The notes below the pieces were generated by a model. It ran no database searches, had not been told where the DNA came from, and saw only the letters and a program-made list of their open reading frames with translations. A program made the position numbers and the translations under genes. Below, piece after piece: positions 52,478 through 63,276 of a stretch of 64,000 bases of DNA. This DNA is from Pseudomonas fluorescens (GTDB lineage: Bacteria > Pseudomonadota > Gammaproteobacteria > Pseudomonadales > Pseudomonadaceae): assembly GCF_902497875.1 (NCBI RefSeq), contig NZ_CABVHY010000004.1:186001-250000 (forward strand), read 5' to 3'. Numbering within the stretch: position 1 is the stretch's first letter; each line of letters begins with the position of its first letter.

Positions 52478-53392
52478 CTAGAGGGTGATGTCCATGCCAT
52501 CGAACGCCACTTCGATCCCGCGACGTTCCAGCAGTGCCCGTTCGGCCGAGTCCTCATCGAGGATCGGGTTGGTGTTGTTGATGTGGATCAGAATCTTGCG
52601 CTGCTCGGGGAAACCCTCGAGCACTTCGAGCATCCCGCCGGGACCGCTTTGCGGCAGATGGCCCATTTCGCTGCCGAGTTTGTCGCCGACCTCGCAGGCG
52701 CGCATTTCATCGTCGCGCCAGAGGGTGCCGTCCACCAGCAGGCAGTCGGCGCGCTGCATCCAATCGAGCAATTGATCATCGACCTGACCGAGCCCCGGGG
52801 CATAGAACAGGCTGGCGCCGCTGCGCCGGTCTTCGATGAACAGGCCGATGTTATCGCCCGGCTGCGGGTTGCCGCGATGGGGCGAATACGGCGGCGCGCT
52901 GCTACGCAACGGGATTGCCCGCAGCCGCAGGTGGTTGCAACCGGGGATGCTGAAGGGTTCGCCGTCCAGGCCGATGGGCTGCCACTGCAGGCCGCCATTC
53001 CAGTGGCTGAGCATATTGAACAAGGGGAATCCACTGCTGAGGTCCTGATGGACCATCTCGGTACACCAGACTTTATGCGGGCAGCCTTCGCGCAGGCTTA
53101 GCAGGCCGGTGCAATGGTCGATCTGGCTGTCGAGCAGGATCACTCCGGCAATCGCCGTATCGCGCACCTGGCGGGCCGGTTGCAGCAACGGGAAAGACTC
53201 CTGCTGGACGCGGATGTCCGGCGAGGCGTTGCACAGAATCCAGCTCAAGCCGTTGTCGCTCAGGGCAATCGACGACTGTGTCCGCCGTTGCGCCCGCACG
53301 CTGCCATCGCGCACGCCGGCGCAATTGCGGCAGTTGCAGTTCCATTGCGGAAAACCACCGCCAGCGGCGGAGCCGAGAATCCGGATATGCAT
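52478..53392 (-). CDS. pqqB: PQQ biosynthesis protein PqqB
   Basis: A 304-residue metallo-beta-lactamase-fold protein that acts in PQQ synthesis, proposed to hydroxylate a Tyr-Glu-derived intermediate. It begins [20 protein letters not shown], has the metal motif [19 protein letters not shown] in place of canonical HxHx[13 protein letters not shown] and [17 protein letters not shown]. The start at the conserved MHIRILG is far better than the longer frame to 53449. Only pqqA and pqqB are here; pqqC, pqqD and pqqE must be elsewhere. It lies 57 nt after pqqA, separated by a strong hairpin. Confidence 0.95.
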   Translation of the reverse strand: MHIRILGSAAGGGFPQWNCNCRNCAGVRDGSVRAQRRTQSSIALSDNGLSWILCNASPDIRVQQESFPLLQPARQVRDTAIAGVILLDSQIDHCTGLLSLREGCPHKVWCTEMVHQDLSSGFPLFNMLSHWNGGLQWQPIGLDGEPFSIPGCNHLRLRAIPLRSSAPPYSPHRGNPQPGDNIGLFIEDRRSGASLFYAPGLGQVDDQLLDWMQRADCLLVDGTLWRDDEMRACEVGDKLGSEMGHLPQSGPGGMLEVLEGFPEQRKILIHINNTNPILDEDSAERALLERRGIEVAFDGMDITL

Positions 53393-53415
53393 GGGGCAAT
53401 GCTCCAGTGAGGAGG

Positions 53416-53443
53416 TCCCGGCCAATGTAAAGACTGGCCGGGA
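53416..53443 (-). terminator. Strong intercistronic hairpin between pqqA and pqqB
   Basis: TCCCGGCCA and TGGCCGGGA form a 9-bp GC-rich stem around a 10-nt loop. No T-run follows, so it is more likely a stabiliser or attenuator that makes pqqA, the peptide substrate, more abundant than the enzyme. Confidence 0.7.
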
Positions 53444-53449
53444 GAACAA

Positions 53450-53521
53450 TCAGCGGCTGGCGAAATACATGGTCACTTCGAAGCCAATGCGCAGATCGGT
53501 AAACGCGGGTTTAGTCCACAT
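53450..53521 (-). CDS. pqqA: PQQ precursor peptide PqqA
   Basis: A 23-residue precursor, MWTKPAFTDLRIGFEVTMYF followed by ASR and stop. It holds the invariant Glu (in GFEVTMYF) and Tyr that are fused to make PQQ. AGAGGA lies upstream of the ATG. It is below usual gene-finder thresholds. A two-part motif shared with the exaC and cytochrome c550 promoters sits 68 nt before the start. Confidence 0.97.
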   Translation of the reverse strand: MWTKPAFTDLRIGFEVTMYFASR

Positions 53522-53588
53522 GGGTCAATCCTCTTCTTATGCCGGGCTATTCCGGTAGAGGCATTAATGCACGGGGTTGGGCGAGACT

Positions 53589-53630
53589 GAATGCTACTTT
53601 GGAAGGAGGTTGCGGGGTGCATTGGTAGGG
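53589..53630 (-). promoter_or_regulatory. Two-part motif upstream of pqqA
   Basis: GAATGC-TACT-TTGG at 53589-53602 and TTGGTAG at 53622-53628 (plus-strand reading), 68 nt before the pqqA ATG. The same pair at near-identical spacing precedes exaC and the cytochrome c550 gene. It is a probable binding site of the ethanol-oxidation regulator (ErbR/AgmR type). Confidence 0.6.
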
Positions 53631-53656
53631 GGGGGGTCGGCGGGGTGTCAGGCACT

Positions 53657-53832
53657 CAAGATCAAAAGATCGCAGCCTTCGGCAGCTCCTACAGAGGTTG
53701 TGTACACCCGATTATGCGCGAGTGTACCGGGTCGGTGTAGGAGCTGCCGCAGGCTGCGATCTTTTCGACCTGGCAACGGGAGCTACCGACAAGCGAAGAT
53801 CAAAAGATCGCAGCCTGCGGCAGCTCCTACGC
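53657..53832. repeat. Three REP arms between pqqA and exaC
   Basis: Single arms at about 53660-53697, 53735-53766 and 53797-53832, alternating in orientation (ATCGCAGCCTTCGGCAGCTC, GTAGGAGCTGCCGCAGGCTG, and ATCGCAGCCTGCGGCAGCTC). They fill the spacer downstream of the exaC-like gene. Confidence 0.9.
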
Positions 53833-53840
53833 CGGTTGGG

Positions 53841-55361
<1,521 letters not shown>

Positions 55362-55437
55362 GGTGGGCCTCTGCTTGGTCGATGCCTGTCGGTCGGACAG
55401 GCCATGAACCGATAGTAGAGAGCCCCGCGTGCCAGAC

Positions 55438-55478
55438 GAATGCGCCGTTGGCAGGGGGACTCTCGTCATTTGGTAGTA
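55438..55478 (-). promoter_or_regulatory. Two-part motif upstream of exaC
   Basis: GAATGC-GCCG-TTGG at 55438-55451 and TTGGTAGTA at 55470-55478, separated by exactly 18 nt, 77 nt before the exaC ATG. It matches the motif at 61060 (same 18-nt gap) and at 53589. Confidence 0.65.
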
Positions 55479-55517
55479 GTTTTTGCCAGTCTGTGGAGCA
55501 TTTGCGGCGAAAGGGCT

Positions 55518-55654
55518 GTTGTGGCGAGGGGGCTTGCCCCCGCTCGGCTGCGAAGCAGTCGTAAAACCTGCGCCTGCGGTCTCTCTGAAAGTGCGCGGCG
55601 TCTGATTTAAGGGCCGCTTCGCGACCCAGCGGGGGCAAGCCCCCTCGCCACAAG
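55518..55654. repeat. Long inverted repeat (GTGGCGAGGGGGCTTGCCCC type)
   Basis: The outer arms TTGTGGCGAGGGGGCTTGCC and GGCAAGCCCCCTCGCCACAA are near-perfect complements and enclose a core with GGCTGCGAAGCAGTCG. It is a second copy of the family seen at 19488. Confidence 0.88.
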
Positions 55655-55692
55655 AAGCCCGCTCCCACAGGGGGATTGAGGGCTTCGTCAGA

Positions 55693-57474
55693 TCAATGCT
55701 TGGCCACTACCAGGTCTTTCGGCAACTTGAAGGTCCAGAGCATGCCGCCCTGGTTGAAGTCCTTGATCCGTTTCGCGACTTCGCCGCCCCACAGTGGAAC
55801 CGCGCCACCCCAGCCGGAGAGGACCGAGACATACTGTTCGCCGTCCATCTCCCAGGTGACGGGTGAGCCGAGGACGCCGGAGCCGGTCTGGAATTCCCAG
55901 ACTTTCTCACCGGTCCTGGCGTTGAAGGCTTGCAGGAAGCCTTCCGGGGTACCGGTGAAGACCAGGTTGCCTTTGGTAGTCAGCACCCCGCCCCAGAGCG
56001 GCGCGTAGTTCTTGTGGCGCCAGACTTCCTTGCCGGTTTTCGGATCGATGGCACGCAGCACGCCGATGTAGTCTTCGTTCAATGGCTTGATGGTGAAGCC
56101 GGCGCCGAGGAACGCCGCGCCTTTTTTATAGGCAATGCCTTCGTTCCAGATGTCCATGCCCCATTCGTTGGACGGCACATAAAACAGGCCGGTGTCCTGG
56201 CTGTAAGCCATGGGCATCCAGTTCTTCGCGCCGAGGAATGCCGGTGCGACGAACACCGAGCTGCCCTTGGCTTCAGTGCCTGGAGCGCCAGGACGGCTGG
56301 CTTCGTTGTAGATAGGCCGACCTTCCTTGTCGAGGCCGGTGGCCCAGGTGATTTTGTCTACGAACGGGAAGCCGCGGATGAACTTGCCGTTGGTGCGGTC
56401 GAGCACGTAGAAGAAGCCGTTGCGGTCGGCGGTGGCTGCGGCCTTGATCTCTTTACCTTCCTTGTCCTTGTAGTTGAAGGACACCAGCTCGTTCACACCG
56501 TCATAGTCCCAGCCGTCGTGCGGGGTGCTCTGGAAGTGCCATTTGATGGTGCCGTCGTCCGGGTTCAGCGCCAGACGCGACGAGGAGTAGAGGTTGTCGC
56601 CCGGGCGCAGGTGCGAGTTCCACGGCGCCGGGTTGCCGGTGCCGAACAGCAGCAGGTTGGTTTCCGGATCGTAGTAGCCACCAAGCCAAGGCGCGGCGCC
56701 ACCGGTTTTCCACAGATCGCCGGGCCAGGTCTTGCCCGCCTCACCGCCGGAAATACCGTTCTCGACCGCCTTGCCGTCCTTGTAGACGAAGCCCATGTGG
56801 CCTTCCACGGTCGGCCGGGTCCACAACAAGTCACCGTTTTTCGGGTCGTAGGCTTCGATCTTGCCGACTACGCCGAACTCGCCGCCGGCGACCCCGGTGA
56901 TCAGCTTGCCGTTGATCACCAGTGGCGCGGCGCTGATGGAATAACCTTCCTTGTGGTCGGCGACTTTCTTGCTCCAGACCACCTTGCCGGTGTCCTTGTT
57001 CAGGGCTACCAGCTTGGCGTCGAGAGTGCCGAAAAACACCAGGTCGCCATACAGCGCGACGCCACGGTTGATCACGTCGCAGCACGGGCGGATGTCATCC
57101 GGCAGGCGTGCATCGTATTGCCAGAGCTTCTTGCCGGTGCGGGCATCCACCGCGAACACCCGTGAGTAGGAACCGGTCATGTACATCACGCCGTCCTTGA
57201 TCATCGGCTGCGCCTGCTGACCGCGCTGTTTCTCGCCACCGAAGGAAAAGGCCCAGACCGGCCGCAGGTCTTTGATGTTGTCGGTGTTGAGAGCATCCAG
57301 TGGGCTATAGCGCTGGCCCTGGACACCCAGGCCGTTGGTGACAATCTGCCCCGGGTTCTTCGGATCCTGGAGGATGTCTTGATCGGTGACTGCGGCAAGG
57401 GCCGAGGCGGACAACAACATGGCGCTGAGCAGCAGGCTCAAGGCGAAGGGTTGGCGGCGTGCGGATTGGGTCAT
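55693..57474 (-). CDS. pedH: Lanthanide-type PQQ-dependent alcohol dehydrogenase
   Basis: A 593-residue periplasmic quinoprotein ethanol dehydrogenase with a Sec signal peptide (residues about 1-28). It has the propeller W-motifs, the RPCCDV vicinal disulfide that packs on PQQ, and the catalytic Asp in [15 protein letters not shown]. The +2 position after that Asp is also Asp (WDYD), the mark of lanthanide-dependent enzymes such as PedH and XoxF. It oxidises ethanol and other alcohols and passes electrons to cytochrome c550. AGAGG precedes the ATG at 57474. The two-part motif found at exaC is not present here. Confidence 0.9.
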   Translation of the reverse strand: MTQSARRQPFALSLLLSAMLLSASALAAVTDQDILQDPKNPGQIVTNGLGVQGQRYSPLDALNTDNIKDLRPVWAFSFGGEKQRGQQAQPMIKDGVMYMTGSYSRVFAVDARTGKKLWQYDARLPDDIRPCCDVINRGVALYGDLVFFGTLDAKLVALNKDTGKVVWSKKVADHKEGYSISAAPLVINGKLITGVAGGEFGVVGKIEAYDPKNGDLLWTRPTVEGHMGFVYKDGKAVENGISGGEAGKTWPGDLWKTGGAAPWLGGYYDPETNLLLFGTGNPAPWNSHLRPGDNLYSSSRLALNPDDGTIKWHFQSTPHDGWDYDGVNELVSFNYKDKEGKEIKAAATADRNGFFYVLDRTNGKFIRGFPFVDKITWATGLDKEGRPIYNEASRPGAPGTEAKGSSVFVAPAFLGAKNWMPMAYSQDTGLFYVPSNEWGMDIWNEGIAYKKGAAFLGAGFTIKPLNEDYIGVLRAIDPKTGKEVWRHKNYAPLWGGVLTTKGNLVFTGTPEGFLQAFNARTGEKVWEFQTGSGVLGSPVTWEMDGEQYVSVLSGWGGAVPLWGGEVAKRIKDFNQGGMLWTFKLPKDLVVAKH

Positions 57475-57604
57475 GACGGCTACCTCTGCGGTTTTTGTTA
57501 TACCCGGGAAATTTTCCCGGTCTGGTGCAGATTCTTGGTCCGTAGGGCTCTGGCGACAATTGGCCGCAGTGCGGAGTTTTCTAGTTCCTTGGTACAAGGA
57601 ACGT

Positions 57605-57906
57605 GTAGGAGCTGCCGATAGGCTGCGATCTTTTCCAGGGTTTCGCAGATTCAAAATCAAAAGATCGCAGCCTGCGGCAGCTCCTACGCTGACCGTGTGG
57701 AAACACAAATCCCGTAGGAGCTGCCGATAGGCTGCGATCTTTTCCGGGGTTTCGCGGATTCAAGATCAAAAGATCGCGGCCTGCGGCAGCTCCTACGCTG
57801 ACCGTGTGGAAACACAAATCCCGTAGGAGCTGCCGATAGGCTGCGATCTTTTCCAGGGTTTCGCAGTTTCAAAATCAAAAGATCGCAGCCTGCGGCAGCT
57901 CCTACG
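57605..57906. repeat. Three tandem REP pairs with a 109-nt period
   Basis: Three successive inverted pairs begin with GTAGGAGCTGCCGATAGGCT at 57605, 57714 and 57823. Each has the core TTTCC-GGGGTTTCGC-like segment and ends GCCTGCGGCAGCTCCTAC, joined by GACCGTGTGGAAACACAAAT. The period is exactly 109 nt, so the array arose by duplication. Confidence 0.95.
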
Positions 57907-57915
57907 GGCGCCGGT

Positions 57916-58854
57916 TTATGGCCGCGAGCCGGAATCCACCCGCGTCATCTGCCCGCGCTCATAGCTCGGGTACAGATGGCTGACGCTGCGAATCAGCTCA
58001 TAGCGGCTCAGGCTGATGGCGGCAAAACGCTCGGGAATCGGGCTGCGGATCATCTCGCCCATTTCGCTGCCGCTGCTGGCGCCGTCGCGCATCAACTGGT
58101 CGAGCCAGCCAAGGTAGTCACGCATCTGAACAAAGGGCGCGTGGTCGGAGGTCACAGGCCCGTGGCCGGGCACTATGAGTGTCCAGGGCAAGGCTTCGAG
58201 CTGATCGATATCCGCTTGCCACGCCTCCAACCCCGGAGAGTTGGGAGTGGTCAGGGCACGTTCATAAAACACCAGGTCGCCAGCAAACAGCACGCCGGTT
58301 TTCTCGTCGAGGATCGCCAGGTCGGCGCCGGTATGTCCGCGCAATCCCAGCAGCCGTAACGAATGACCGCCGATGTTCAGGGTTCCCGGGGTCAACTCCT
58401 GGGTCGGCAACACCACTTCAGTGCCGCGCATCCAGTCGCCCACCAGTCGATACAGGTTCTCGGCCATGGCCTCGCCTTGCTGACCCAGCAATGTGCTGGT
58501 GCCGGCCAGCGCGCCGATCGGCACATCACTGAACGCCTGGTTACCCAGCACGTGATCGGGATGATGGTGAGTCAACAAGACCTGAATCACCGGCTTGTCG
58601 GTAGTCGCGGCAATCGCTTTGCGCAGGGCTTCGCCGTAGCGTTTCGACGGCCCGGTGTCGATTACCACTACCCCGTCATCGGTGACGATGAACCCGGTAT
58701 TGACGATATTCCCGCCATTGGCCTTGGCGAAATTGTCGGTACTGCCTTCCAGCAGCCAGGTGTCCTCGGCGATCTGCCGGGGTTTGAGTTGATAGTCGAA
58801 GTCCGCCAGGGCCGGCAGACTGAACGTAAGGCACAACAGCAGCATCCAGCGCAT
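57916..58854 (-). CDS. Quinoprotein-associated periplasmic metallo-hydrolase
   Basis: A 312-residue metallo-beta-lactamase-fold protein with a Sec signal peptide (residues about 1-17). It has TGFIVTDDGVVVIDTGPS, the zinc motif LLTHHHPDHVLGNQ, LRGHTGADLAI, DLVFYERA and VPGHGPVTSDH. It belongs to the quinoprotein relay-system zinc metallohydrolase family found next to PQQ dehydrogenases. The substrate is unknown. It is the last gene of a four-gene operon starting with the cytochrome gene (15-nt gap to the SoxYZ-like gene). Confidence 0.88.
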   Translation of the reverse strand: MRWMLLLCLTFSLPALADFDYQLKPRQIAEDTWLLEGSTDNFAKANGGNIVNTGFIVTDDGVVVIDTGPSKRYGEALRKAIAATTDKPVIQVLLTHHHPDHVLGNQAFSDVPIGALAGTSTLLGQQGEAMAENLYRLVGDWMRGTEVVLPTQELTPGTLNIGGHSLRLLGLRGHTGADLAILDEKTGVLFAGDLVFYERALTTPNSPGLEAWQADIDQLEALPWTLIVPGHGPVTSDHAPFVQMRDYLGWLDQLMRDGASSGSEMGEMIRSPIPERFAAISLSRYELIRSVSHLYPSYERGQMTRVDSGSRP

Positions 58855-58869
58855 GGCGCTCTCCTGGGG

Positions 58870-59634
58870 TTAGGGAATCGCCGCATCGAATTGATTGCCG
58901 CTGTTATCGCGCAGCAGCAAGCGCGTCTGCCCTGCCCCTTCGACGTCGAACGCCAGATTCGGGTTTTCACTGACCGCCGGGAACAGTTCAAGACTGGCCA
59001 GCAGTTGGCCGTCGGCGTCACGTAACTCGGCATGATTGAGAAAGAACTCGGGAATCCCGCTGACCATGCCGTTATCCATCGGGTGCGCCACCTGCAATCG
59101 CAAACGGCTGAACTCGCCACGGGAATAACGTCCACCGAGGACTTCACCGATATGTTCTTCCCAGCCCGGCTGGCTGCGCACCACACTGGGTGCGGTGCAG
59201 CCGCCGCCGGCGGCGTCGATCAGGGTCGAGCCGACATGCCAGAGCCCGTCGCGGGTCAGCACCGCCGCCCGCAGCGGCGTGGCCTGTTCGATACGGATGC
59301 GGATCGCCAGCCAGGGCAGCACCCGCTCTCCCGGCTGGAAGTCGACGATCTGCGGCAGCGGGTTAAGCTCGGCCCAGGCCAGAATCCTCACCACCTCGCC
59401 CTTGAATGCCCGAGCGTCGATTTCCAGAGGCACCTGTCGAGCGTCTTCGGCGAACGGCGGCGCCAGCAGCTTGACCCGCTCATCAAAAACGAACGGCGCA
59501 TCACCGAGGATCTGCTTGTGATAAAAGGCCCACATCACCGAGGGCACCGGGTCCTTGCCCGGGTCAACCTCAATGGCCTGGGCCGCCAGCGGCAACCAGC
59601 AGGCCAACAGATAACTCGCTCGCCAGTTCATCAA
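58870..59634 (-). CDS. Quinoprotein-associated SoxYZ-like carrier protein
   Basis: A 254-residue periplasmic protein with a signal peptide (residues about 1-21). An N-terminal SoxY-like half ends in the carrier motif GGGCTAP (Cys near residue 145), and a SoxZ-like half follows. In sulfur-oxidising bacteria this Cys carries sulfur intermediates; in PQQ loci the family has an undefined role. It lies between the substrate-binding protein gene (6-nt gap) and the metallohydrolase gene. Confidence 0.85.
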   Translation of the reverse strand: MMNWRASYLLACWLPLAAQAIEVDPGKDPVPSVMWAFYHKQILGDAPFVFDERVKLLAPPFAEDARQVPLEIDARAFKGEVVRILAWAELNPLPQIVDFQPGERVLPWLAIRIRIEQATPLRAAVLTRDGLWHVGSTLIDAAGGGCTAPSVVRSQPGWEEHIGEVLGGRYSRGEFSRLRLQVAHPMDNGMVSGIPEFFLNHAELRDADGQLLASLELFPAVSENPNLAFDVEGAGQTRLLLRDNSGNQFDAAIP

Positions 59635-59640
59635 CCGCTC

Positions 59641-60516
59641 CTATTGATACATCTCCGGTACTTCATAACGCAGGCCGTACTCGGCATAGATCGCCTTGAG
59701 CGTGCCGTCGAGGATCAAGCCTTCGAGTGCCTGTTCCACGGCATAGGCCAGCTGACGGTTGCTTTCATGCACCGCCATGCCGATCTCCCAGAGTTGCTTG
59801 CCCATGTTCGGGTAGGCGTTTTCCGCCAGCGCCAGTTGCGCGTCCGAGGCTTCGTGCACCTGCCAGTCGATCTCGCCGCGCATGGCCATCACCGCATCCA
59901 CCTCGCCGGCTTTCATTGCGGCAAAGGCTTTGGCTACGGTGGGGTAATGGTGGGTCTTGGCACTGAGCATGCCGTTGAACACCGAGGTCAGGTAGAACGA
60001 CGGCACGCTGTCCACCTCGACACCGATCGGGTGGTGCTCGAACACCGCGACGCTGCCCACCTTGTCGAGTCGGCGGCGGTCATAGGCGACTTGCCAGGAC
60101 TCGTTCTGGTACGGGCCGAACATCACCACGTGGCCGTTTTCCAGCTCACCCAGTTCATTGCGCTTTTGTGCGTAGTCGCGGTCATAAGGCGCGCGCATCA
60201 TCAAGTCGGCCAATTGCTGGTTACGCAGCTGATTGCCGCGCCAGATGTAATCGCGCAGATCGTCGTCGAGCTTCTCGCCGGCAGGCGCCCAGATCAGTTC
60301 CAGGCGCACGCCGAGGGCCTTGGCCAAGGCCTTCGCCAGGTCCACATCGACGCCCCGCGGCTGGCCGCCGTCTTCAAAGCTGTAGGGGGCGAAATCCTTG
60401 TAGACCGCGACCTTCAACTCGCCGGCGGCGATCATTTCATCATAGGTACGGACCTGCGCCTGCAGCGTCTGACAGCACAGCAACAGCGCAGTTAACAGCA
60501 CAGCGAACCGGCCCAT
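59641..60516 (-). CDS. Quinoprotein-associated periplasmic substrate-binding protein
   Basis: A 291-residue periplasmic protein of the SBP_bac_3/MoxJ-like family with a signal peptide (residues about 1-20). It begins IAAGELKVAVYKDFAPYSFE and RGVDVDLAKALAKALGV, then VLFEHHP-like, LEGLILDGTLKAIYAEYGLR at the C-terminus. MoxJ and its PQQ-ADH relatives help mature or assemble the dehydrogenase rather than transport solutes. It starts 3 nt after the cytochrome gene. Confidence 0.85.
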   Translation of the reverse strand: MGRFAVLLTALLLCCQTLQAQVRTYDEMIAAGELKVAVYKDFAPYSFEDGGQPRGVDVDLAKALAKALGVRLELIWAPAGEKLDDDLRDYIWRGNQLRNQQLADLMMRAPYDRDYAQKRNELGELENGHVVMFGPYQNESWQVAYDRRRLDKVGSVAVFEHHPIGVEVDSVPSFYLTSVFNGMLSAKTHHYPTVAKAFAAMKAGEVDAVMAMRGEIDWQVHEASDAQLALAENAYPNMGKQLWEIGMAVHESNRQLAYAVEQALEGLILDGTLKAIYAEYGLRYEVPEMYQ

Positions 60517-60519
60517 GGG

Positions 60520-60981
60520 TTACTCCTCGATGTGCACGCTGTCCAGGTAGGTGCGCACCGCCCACAAGGCTTCCTGGCTCAAGTAGTCGGCCATTTTCGG
60601 CATGTAGACGCGACCGTCGCGCACCGCGCCATGGCGCACCCGCTCGACAAACCACTCATCTCCGAGCTCACCGGCATCGAGCATGCGCAGATCCGGGGCG
60701 ATTCCGCCGGACTTGGCTTCCAGACCGTGGCAGGCCGCACAGTTCTGGTTAAAGGCCGAGGAACCGATTTCGACCGCCTTGTCTTTTTCCGGGGTAGTGC
60801 GATAGGGGTTTACCGCAGCCCAGCCATCACCATCGACCGGTACTCCGGCATCCTTGATCGAGGTCAAGCCCTTGGTTTCCACCGCTTGTGGCACCACGTT
60901 GCCGTGGGCCAGTGCTGAACCGGTAGTGATAAGGCCAGCCAGCAGACCGGCGACGAGTATGGCGTTGCGTTTTGTTGTCAT
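60520..60981 (-). CDS. pedF: Cytochrome c550, electron acceptor of PQQ ethanol dehydrogenase
   Basis: A 153-residue periplasmic c-type cytochrome (exaB/pedF equivalent). The signal peptide spans residues about 1-26 (ending near SALAHG); one haem site CAACH lies near residue 80, and the Met ligand is in RVYMPKMADYLSQEALWAVR. It takes electrons from the PQQ dehydrogenase and passes them to the respiratory chain. The ATG at 60981 follows GAGGG. It heads an operon with the three quinoprotein-associated genes, and its start is divergent from the PQQ dehydrogenase at 61234. Confidence 0.92.
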   Translation of the reverse strand: MTTKRNAILVAGLLAGLITTGSALAHGNVVPQAVETKGLTSIKDAGVPVDGDGWAAVNPYRTTPEKDKAVEIGSSAFNQNCAACHGLEAKSGGIAPDLRMLDAGELGDEWFVERVRHGAVRDGRVYMPKMADYLSQEALWAVRTYLDSVHIEE

Positions 60982-61059
60982 TGTTATGCCCTCAGGATTG
61001 CACGCTAAACCTCTCTGCAGAGGCTCTGCCCTCATCTTAAGAACAGTGAACTGTAAGCC

Positions 61060-61100
61060 GAATGCTGCTTTGGTGTCCGCCCTCTACTCCCTTGGTAGTA
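61060..61100 (-). promoter_or_regulatory. Two-part motif in the pedF/pedE divergent spacer
   Basis: GAATGC-TGCT-TTGG at 61060-61073 and TTGGTAGTA at 61092-61100, an 18-nt gap, 79 nt before the cytochrome ATG and about 134 nt before the dehydrogenase ATG. The same arrangement as at 55438 suggests one regulator controls both directions. Confidence 0.65.
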
Positions 61101-61233
61101 GGGCTTGTGGCGGTGGTCTAATTCAGGTGCCAACCGGGAACTAATCCCGGCAAGGGCGGGACTTTTTCCGTATCACCGCGCGGCGTTGGGTTCCATCGTA
61201 GGCAGGCCAAAACCTCCACTGGGAACTGCAACC

Positions 61234-63129
61234 ATGACAATAAGATCGTTACCCGCCCTCTCCCCGCTGGCCCTTGCCGTGCAAGCCTTCTTGCTGGTGA
61301 GCTGCCTGTCATTGACGGCCGGAGTAAACGCCGCCACGCCAGCCGCGACGACTCCCACTAAAAACGTGACCTGGGAAGACATCGCCAACGACCACCTGAC
61401 CACCAAGGACGTGCTGCAATACGGCATGGGCAACAACGCCCAGCGCTGGAGCCCGCTGGCCCAGGTCAACGACAAGAACGTGTTCAAGCTGACCCCGGCC
61501 TGGTCGTATTCCTTCGGCGATGAAAAGCAGCGCGGCCAGGAATCCCAGGCCATCATCAACGACGGCGTGGTCTACGTCACCGGCTCCTATTCGCGGGTGT
61601 TCGCCCTCGACGCCAAGACCGGCAAACGCCTGTGGACCTACAACCACCGCCTGCCGGACAACATCCGTCCGTGCTGCGACGTGGTCAACCGCGGCGCGGC
61701 GATTTTCGGCGACAAGATTTATTTCGGCACCCTCGATGCGCGCCTGATCGCCCTCGACAAAAACACCGGCAAGGTAGTCTGGAACAAGAAATTCGGTGAT
61801 CACGCCGCCGGCTACACCATGACCGGCGCGCCGACCCTGATCAAGGACAAGGTCACCGGTAAGGTACTGCTGATCCATGGCAGCTCCGGTGACGAGTTCG
61901 GCGTGGTCGGCCAGCTGTACGCCCGCGATCCGGACACCGGCGAAGAAGTCTGGATGCGCCCGTTTGTCGAAGGCCATATGGGCCGCCTGAACGGCAAGGA
62001 CAGCACCACCACCGGCGACGTCAAGGCACCGTCCTGGCCGGATGACAAGACCACCGCCACCGGCAAGGTCGAGGCCTGGAGCCACGGTGGCGGCGCGCCG
62101 TGGCAGAGCGCCAGTTTCGATCCCGAGACCAACACCATCATTGTCGGCGCGGGCAACCCCGGCCCGTGGAATACCTGGGCGCGGACCTCGAAAGACGGCA
62201 ACCCCCACGACTATGACAGCCTCTACACCTCCGGCCAGGTCGGCGTCGACCCGAGCACTGGCGAGGTGAAGTGGTTCTATCAGCACACCCCGAACGACGC
62301 CTGGGACTTCTCCGGCAACAACGAACTGGTGCTGTTCGACTACAAGGACAAGGACGGCAAGGTGGTCAAAGCCACCGGCCACGCCGACCGCAACGGCTTC
62401 TTCTATGTGGTGGATCGCAACAACGGCAAATTGCAGAACGCCTTCCCCTTCGTCGACAACATCACCTGGGCCAGCCACATCGACCTGAAGACCGGCAAGC
62501 CCGTGGAAAACCCTGGCCAGCGTCCGGCCAAGCCGTTACCGGGTGAAGCCAAGGGTAAATCGGTGGAAGTCTCGCCGCCGTTCCTCGGTGGCAAGAACTG
62601 GAGTCCGATGGCGTACAGCCAGGACACCGGCCTGTTCTACGTCCCGGCCAACCATTGGAAAGAGGAATACTGGACCGAAGAGGTCAACTACAAGAAGGGT
62701 TCGGCCTATCTGGGCATGGGCTTCCGGATCAAGCGCATGTACGACGATCACGTCGGCTCGTTGCGCGCCATGGACCCGACCACAGGCAAGGTGGTCTGGG
62801 AGCACAACGAAGCATTGCCGTTGTGGGCCGGCGTACTGGCGACCAAGGGCAACCTGGTATTCACCGGTACCGGCGACGGTTTCTTCAAGGCCTTCGACGC
62901 GAAAACCGGCAAGGAACTGTGGAAGTTCCAGACCGGCAGCGGCATCGTCTCGCCGCCGGTCACCTGGGAACAGGATGGCGAGCAGTACATCGGCGTGACC
63001 GTGGGTTACGGCGGCGCAGTACCCCTGTGGGGCGGCGACATGGCCGAACTGACCAAGCCAGTGGCGCAAGGCGGTTCATTCTGGGTGTTCAAGATCCCGA
63101 GTTGGGATAACCAGACCGCGCAGAAGTAA
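61234..63129 (+). CDS. pedE: Calcium-type PQQ-dependent alcohol dehydrogenase
   Basis: A 631-residue periplasmic quinoprotein ethanol dehydrogenase (exaA equivalent) with a signal peptide (residues about 1-33). It has the disulfide in [16 protein letters not shown]-free active-site stretch [17 protein letters not shown] where the position two after the catalytic Asp is Ser, and [19 protein letters not shown] Ser or Ala there marks calcium-dependent enzymes. The length and sequence agree with PedE of P. putida. GGGAA precedes the ATG. It is divergent from the cytochrome operon, with a REP pair just downstream. Confidence 0.94.
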   Translation: MTIRSLPALSPLALAVQAFLLVSCLSLTAGVNAATPAATTPTKNVTWEDIANDHLTTKDVLQYGMGNNAQRWSPLAQVNDKNVFKLTPAWSYSFGDEKQRGQESQAIINDGVVYVTGSYSRVFALDAKTGKRLWTYNHRLPDNIRPCCDVVNRGAAIFGDKIYFGTLDARLIALDKNTGKVVWNKKFGDHAAGYTMTGAPTLIKDKVTGKVLLIHGSSGDEFGVVGQLYARDPDTGEEVWMRPFVEGHMGRLNGKDSTTTGDVKAPSWPDDKTTATGKVEAWSHGGGAPWQSASFDPETNTIIVGAGNPGPWNTWARTSKDGNPHDYDSLYTSGQVGVDPSTGEVKWFYQHTPNDAWDFSGNNELVLFDYKDKDGKVVKATGHADRNGFFYVVDRNNGKLQNAFPFVDNITWASHIDLKTGKPVENPGQRPAKPLPGEAKGKSVEVSPPFLGGKNWSPMAYSQDTGLFYVPANHWKEEYWTEEVNYKKGSAYLGMGFRIKRMYDDHVGSLRAMDPTTGKVVWEHNEALPLWAGVLATKGNLVFTGTGDGFFKAFDAKTGKELWKFQTGSGIVSPPVTWEQDGEQYIGVTVGYGGAVPLWGGDMAELTKPVAQGGSFWVFKIPSWDNQTAQK

Positions 63130-63138
63130 GGCTTGCCC

Positions 63139-63239
63139 TTGTGGGAGCGAGCTTGCTCGCGATGGACGTTAACGATAACGCGTGTTTTCTGAATAAACGC
63201 GTTGCCCTTGAATCCATCGCGAGCAAGCTCGCTCCTACA
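63139..63239. repeat. REP pair after pedE
   Basis: Intact inverted arms GTGGGAGCGAGCTTGCTCGC and GCGAGCAAGCTCGCTCCTAC around GACGTTAACGATAACGCGTG. It closely copies the element at 41503 and the degenerate one at 12043. Confidence 0.92.
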
Positions 63240-63276
63240 CGGGAATGCTCTCCCATCCACACCCGAGAACCCAGCC

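Noticed and set aside
57475..57600. Two-part ethanol-regulon motif upstream of pedH
   Set aside because: Only TTGGTAC occurs at 57589; the GAATGC half is absent and the nearest TTGG is at the wrong distance (29 nt).
57605..57906. Regular direct repeats resembling a CRISPR array
   Set aside because: The repeated units are whole REP pairs with identical linkers, so there are no unique spacers, and no cas gene is present.
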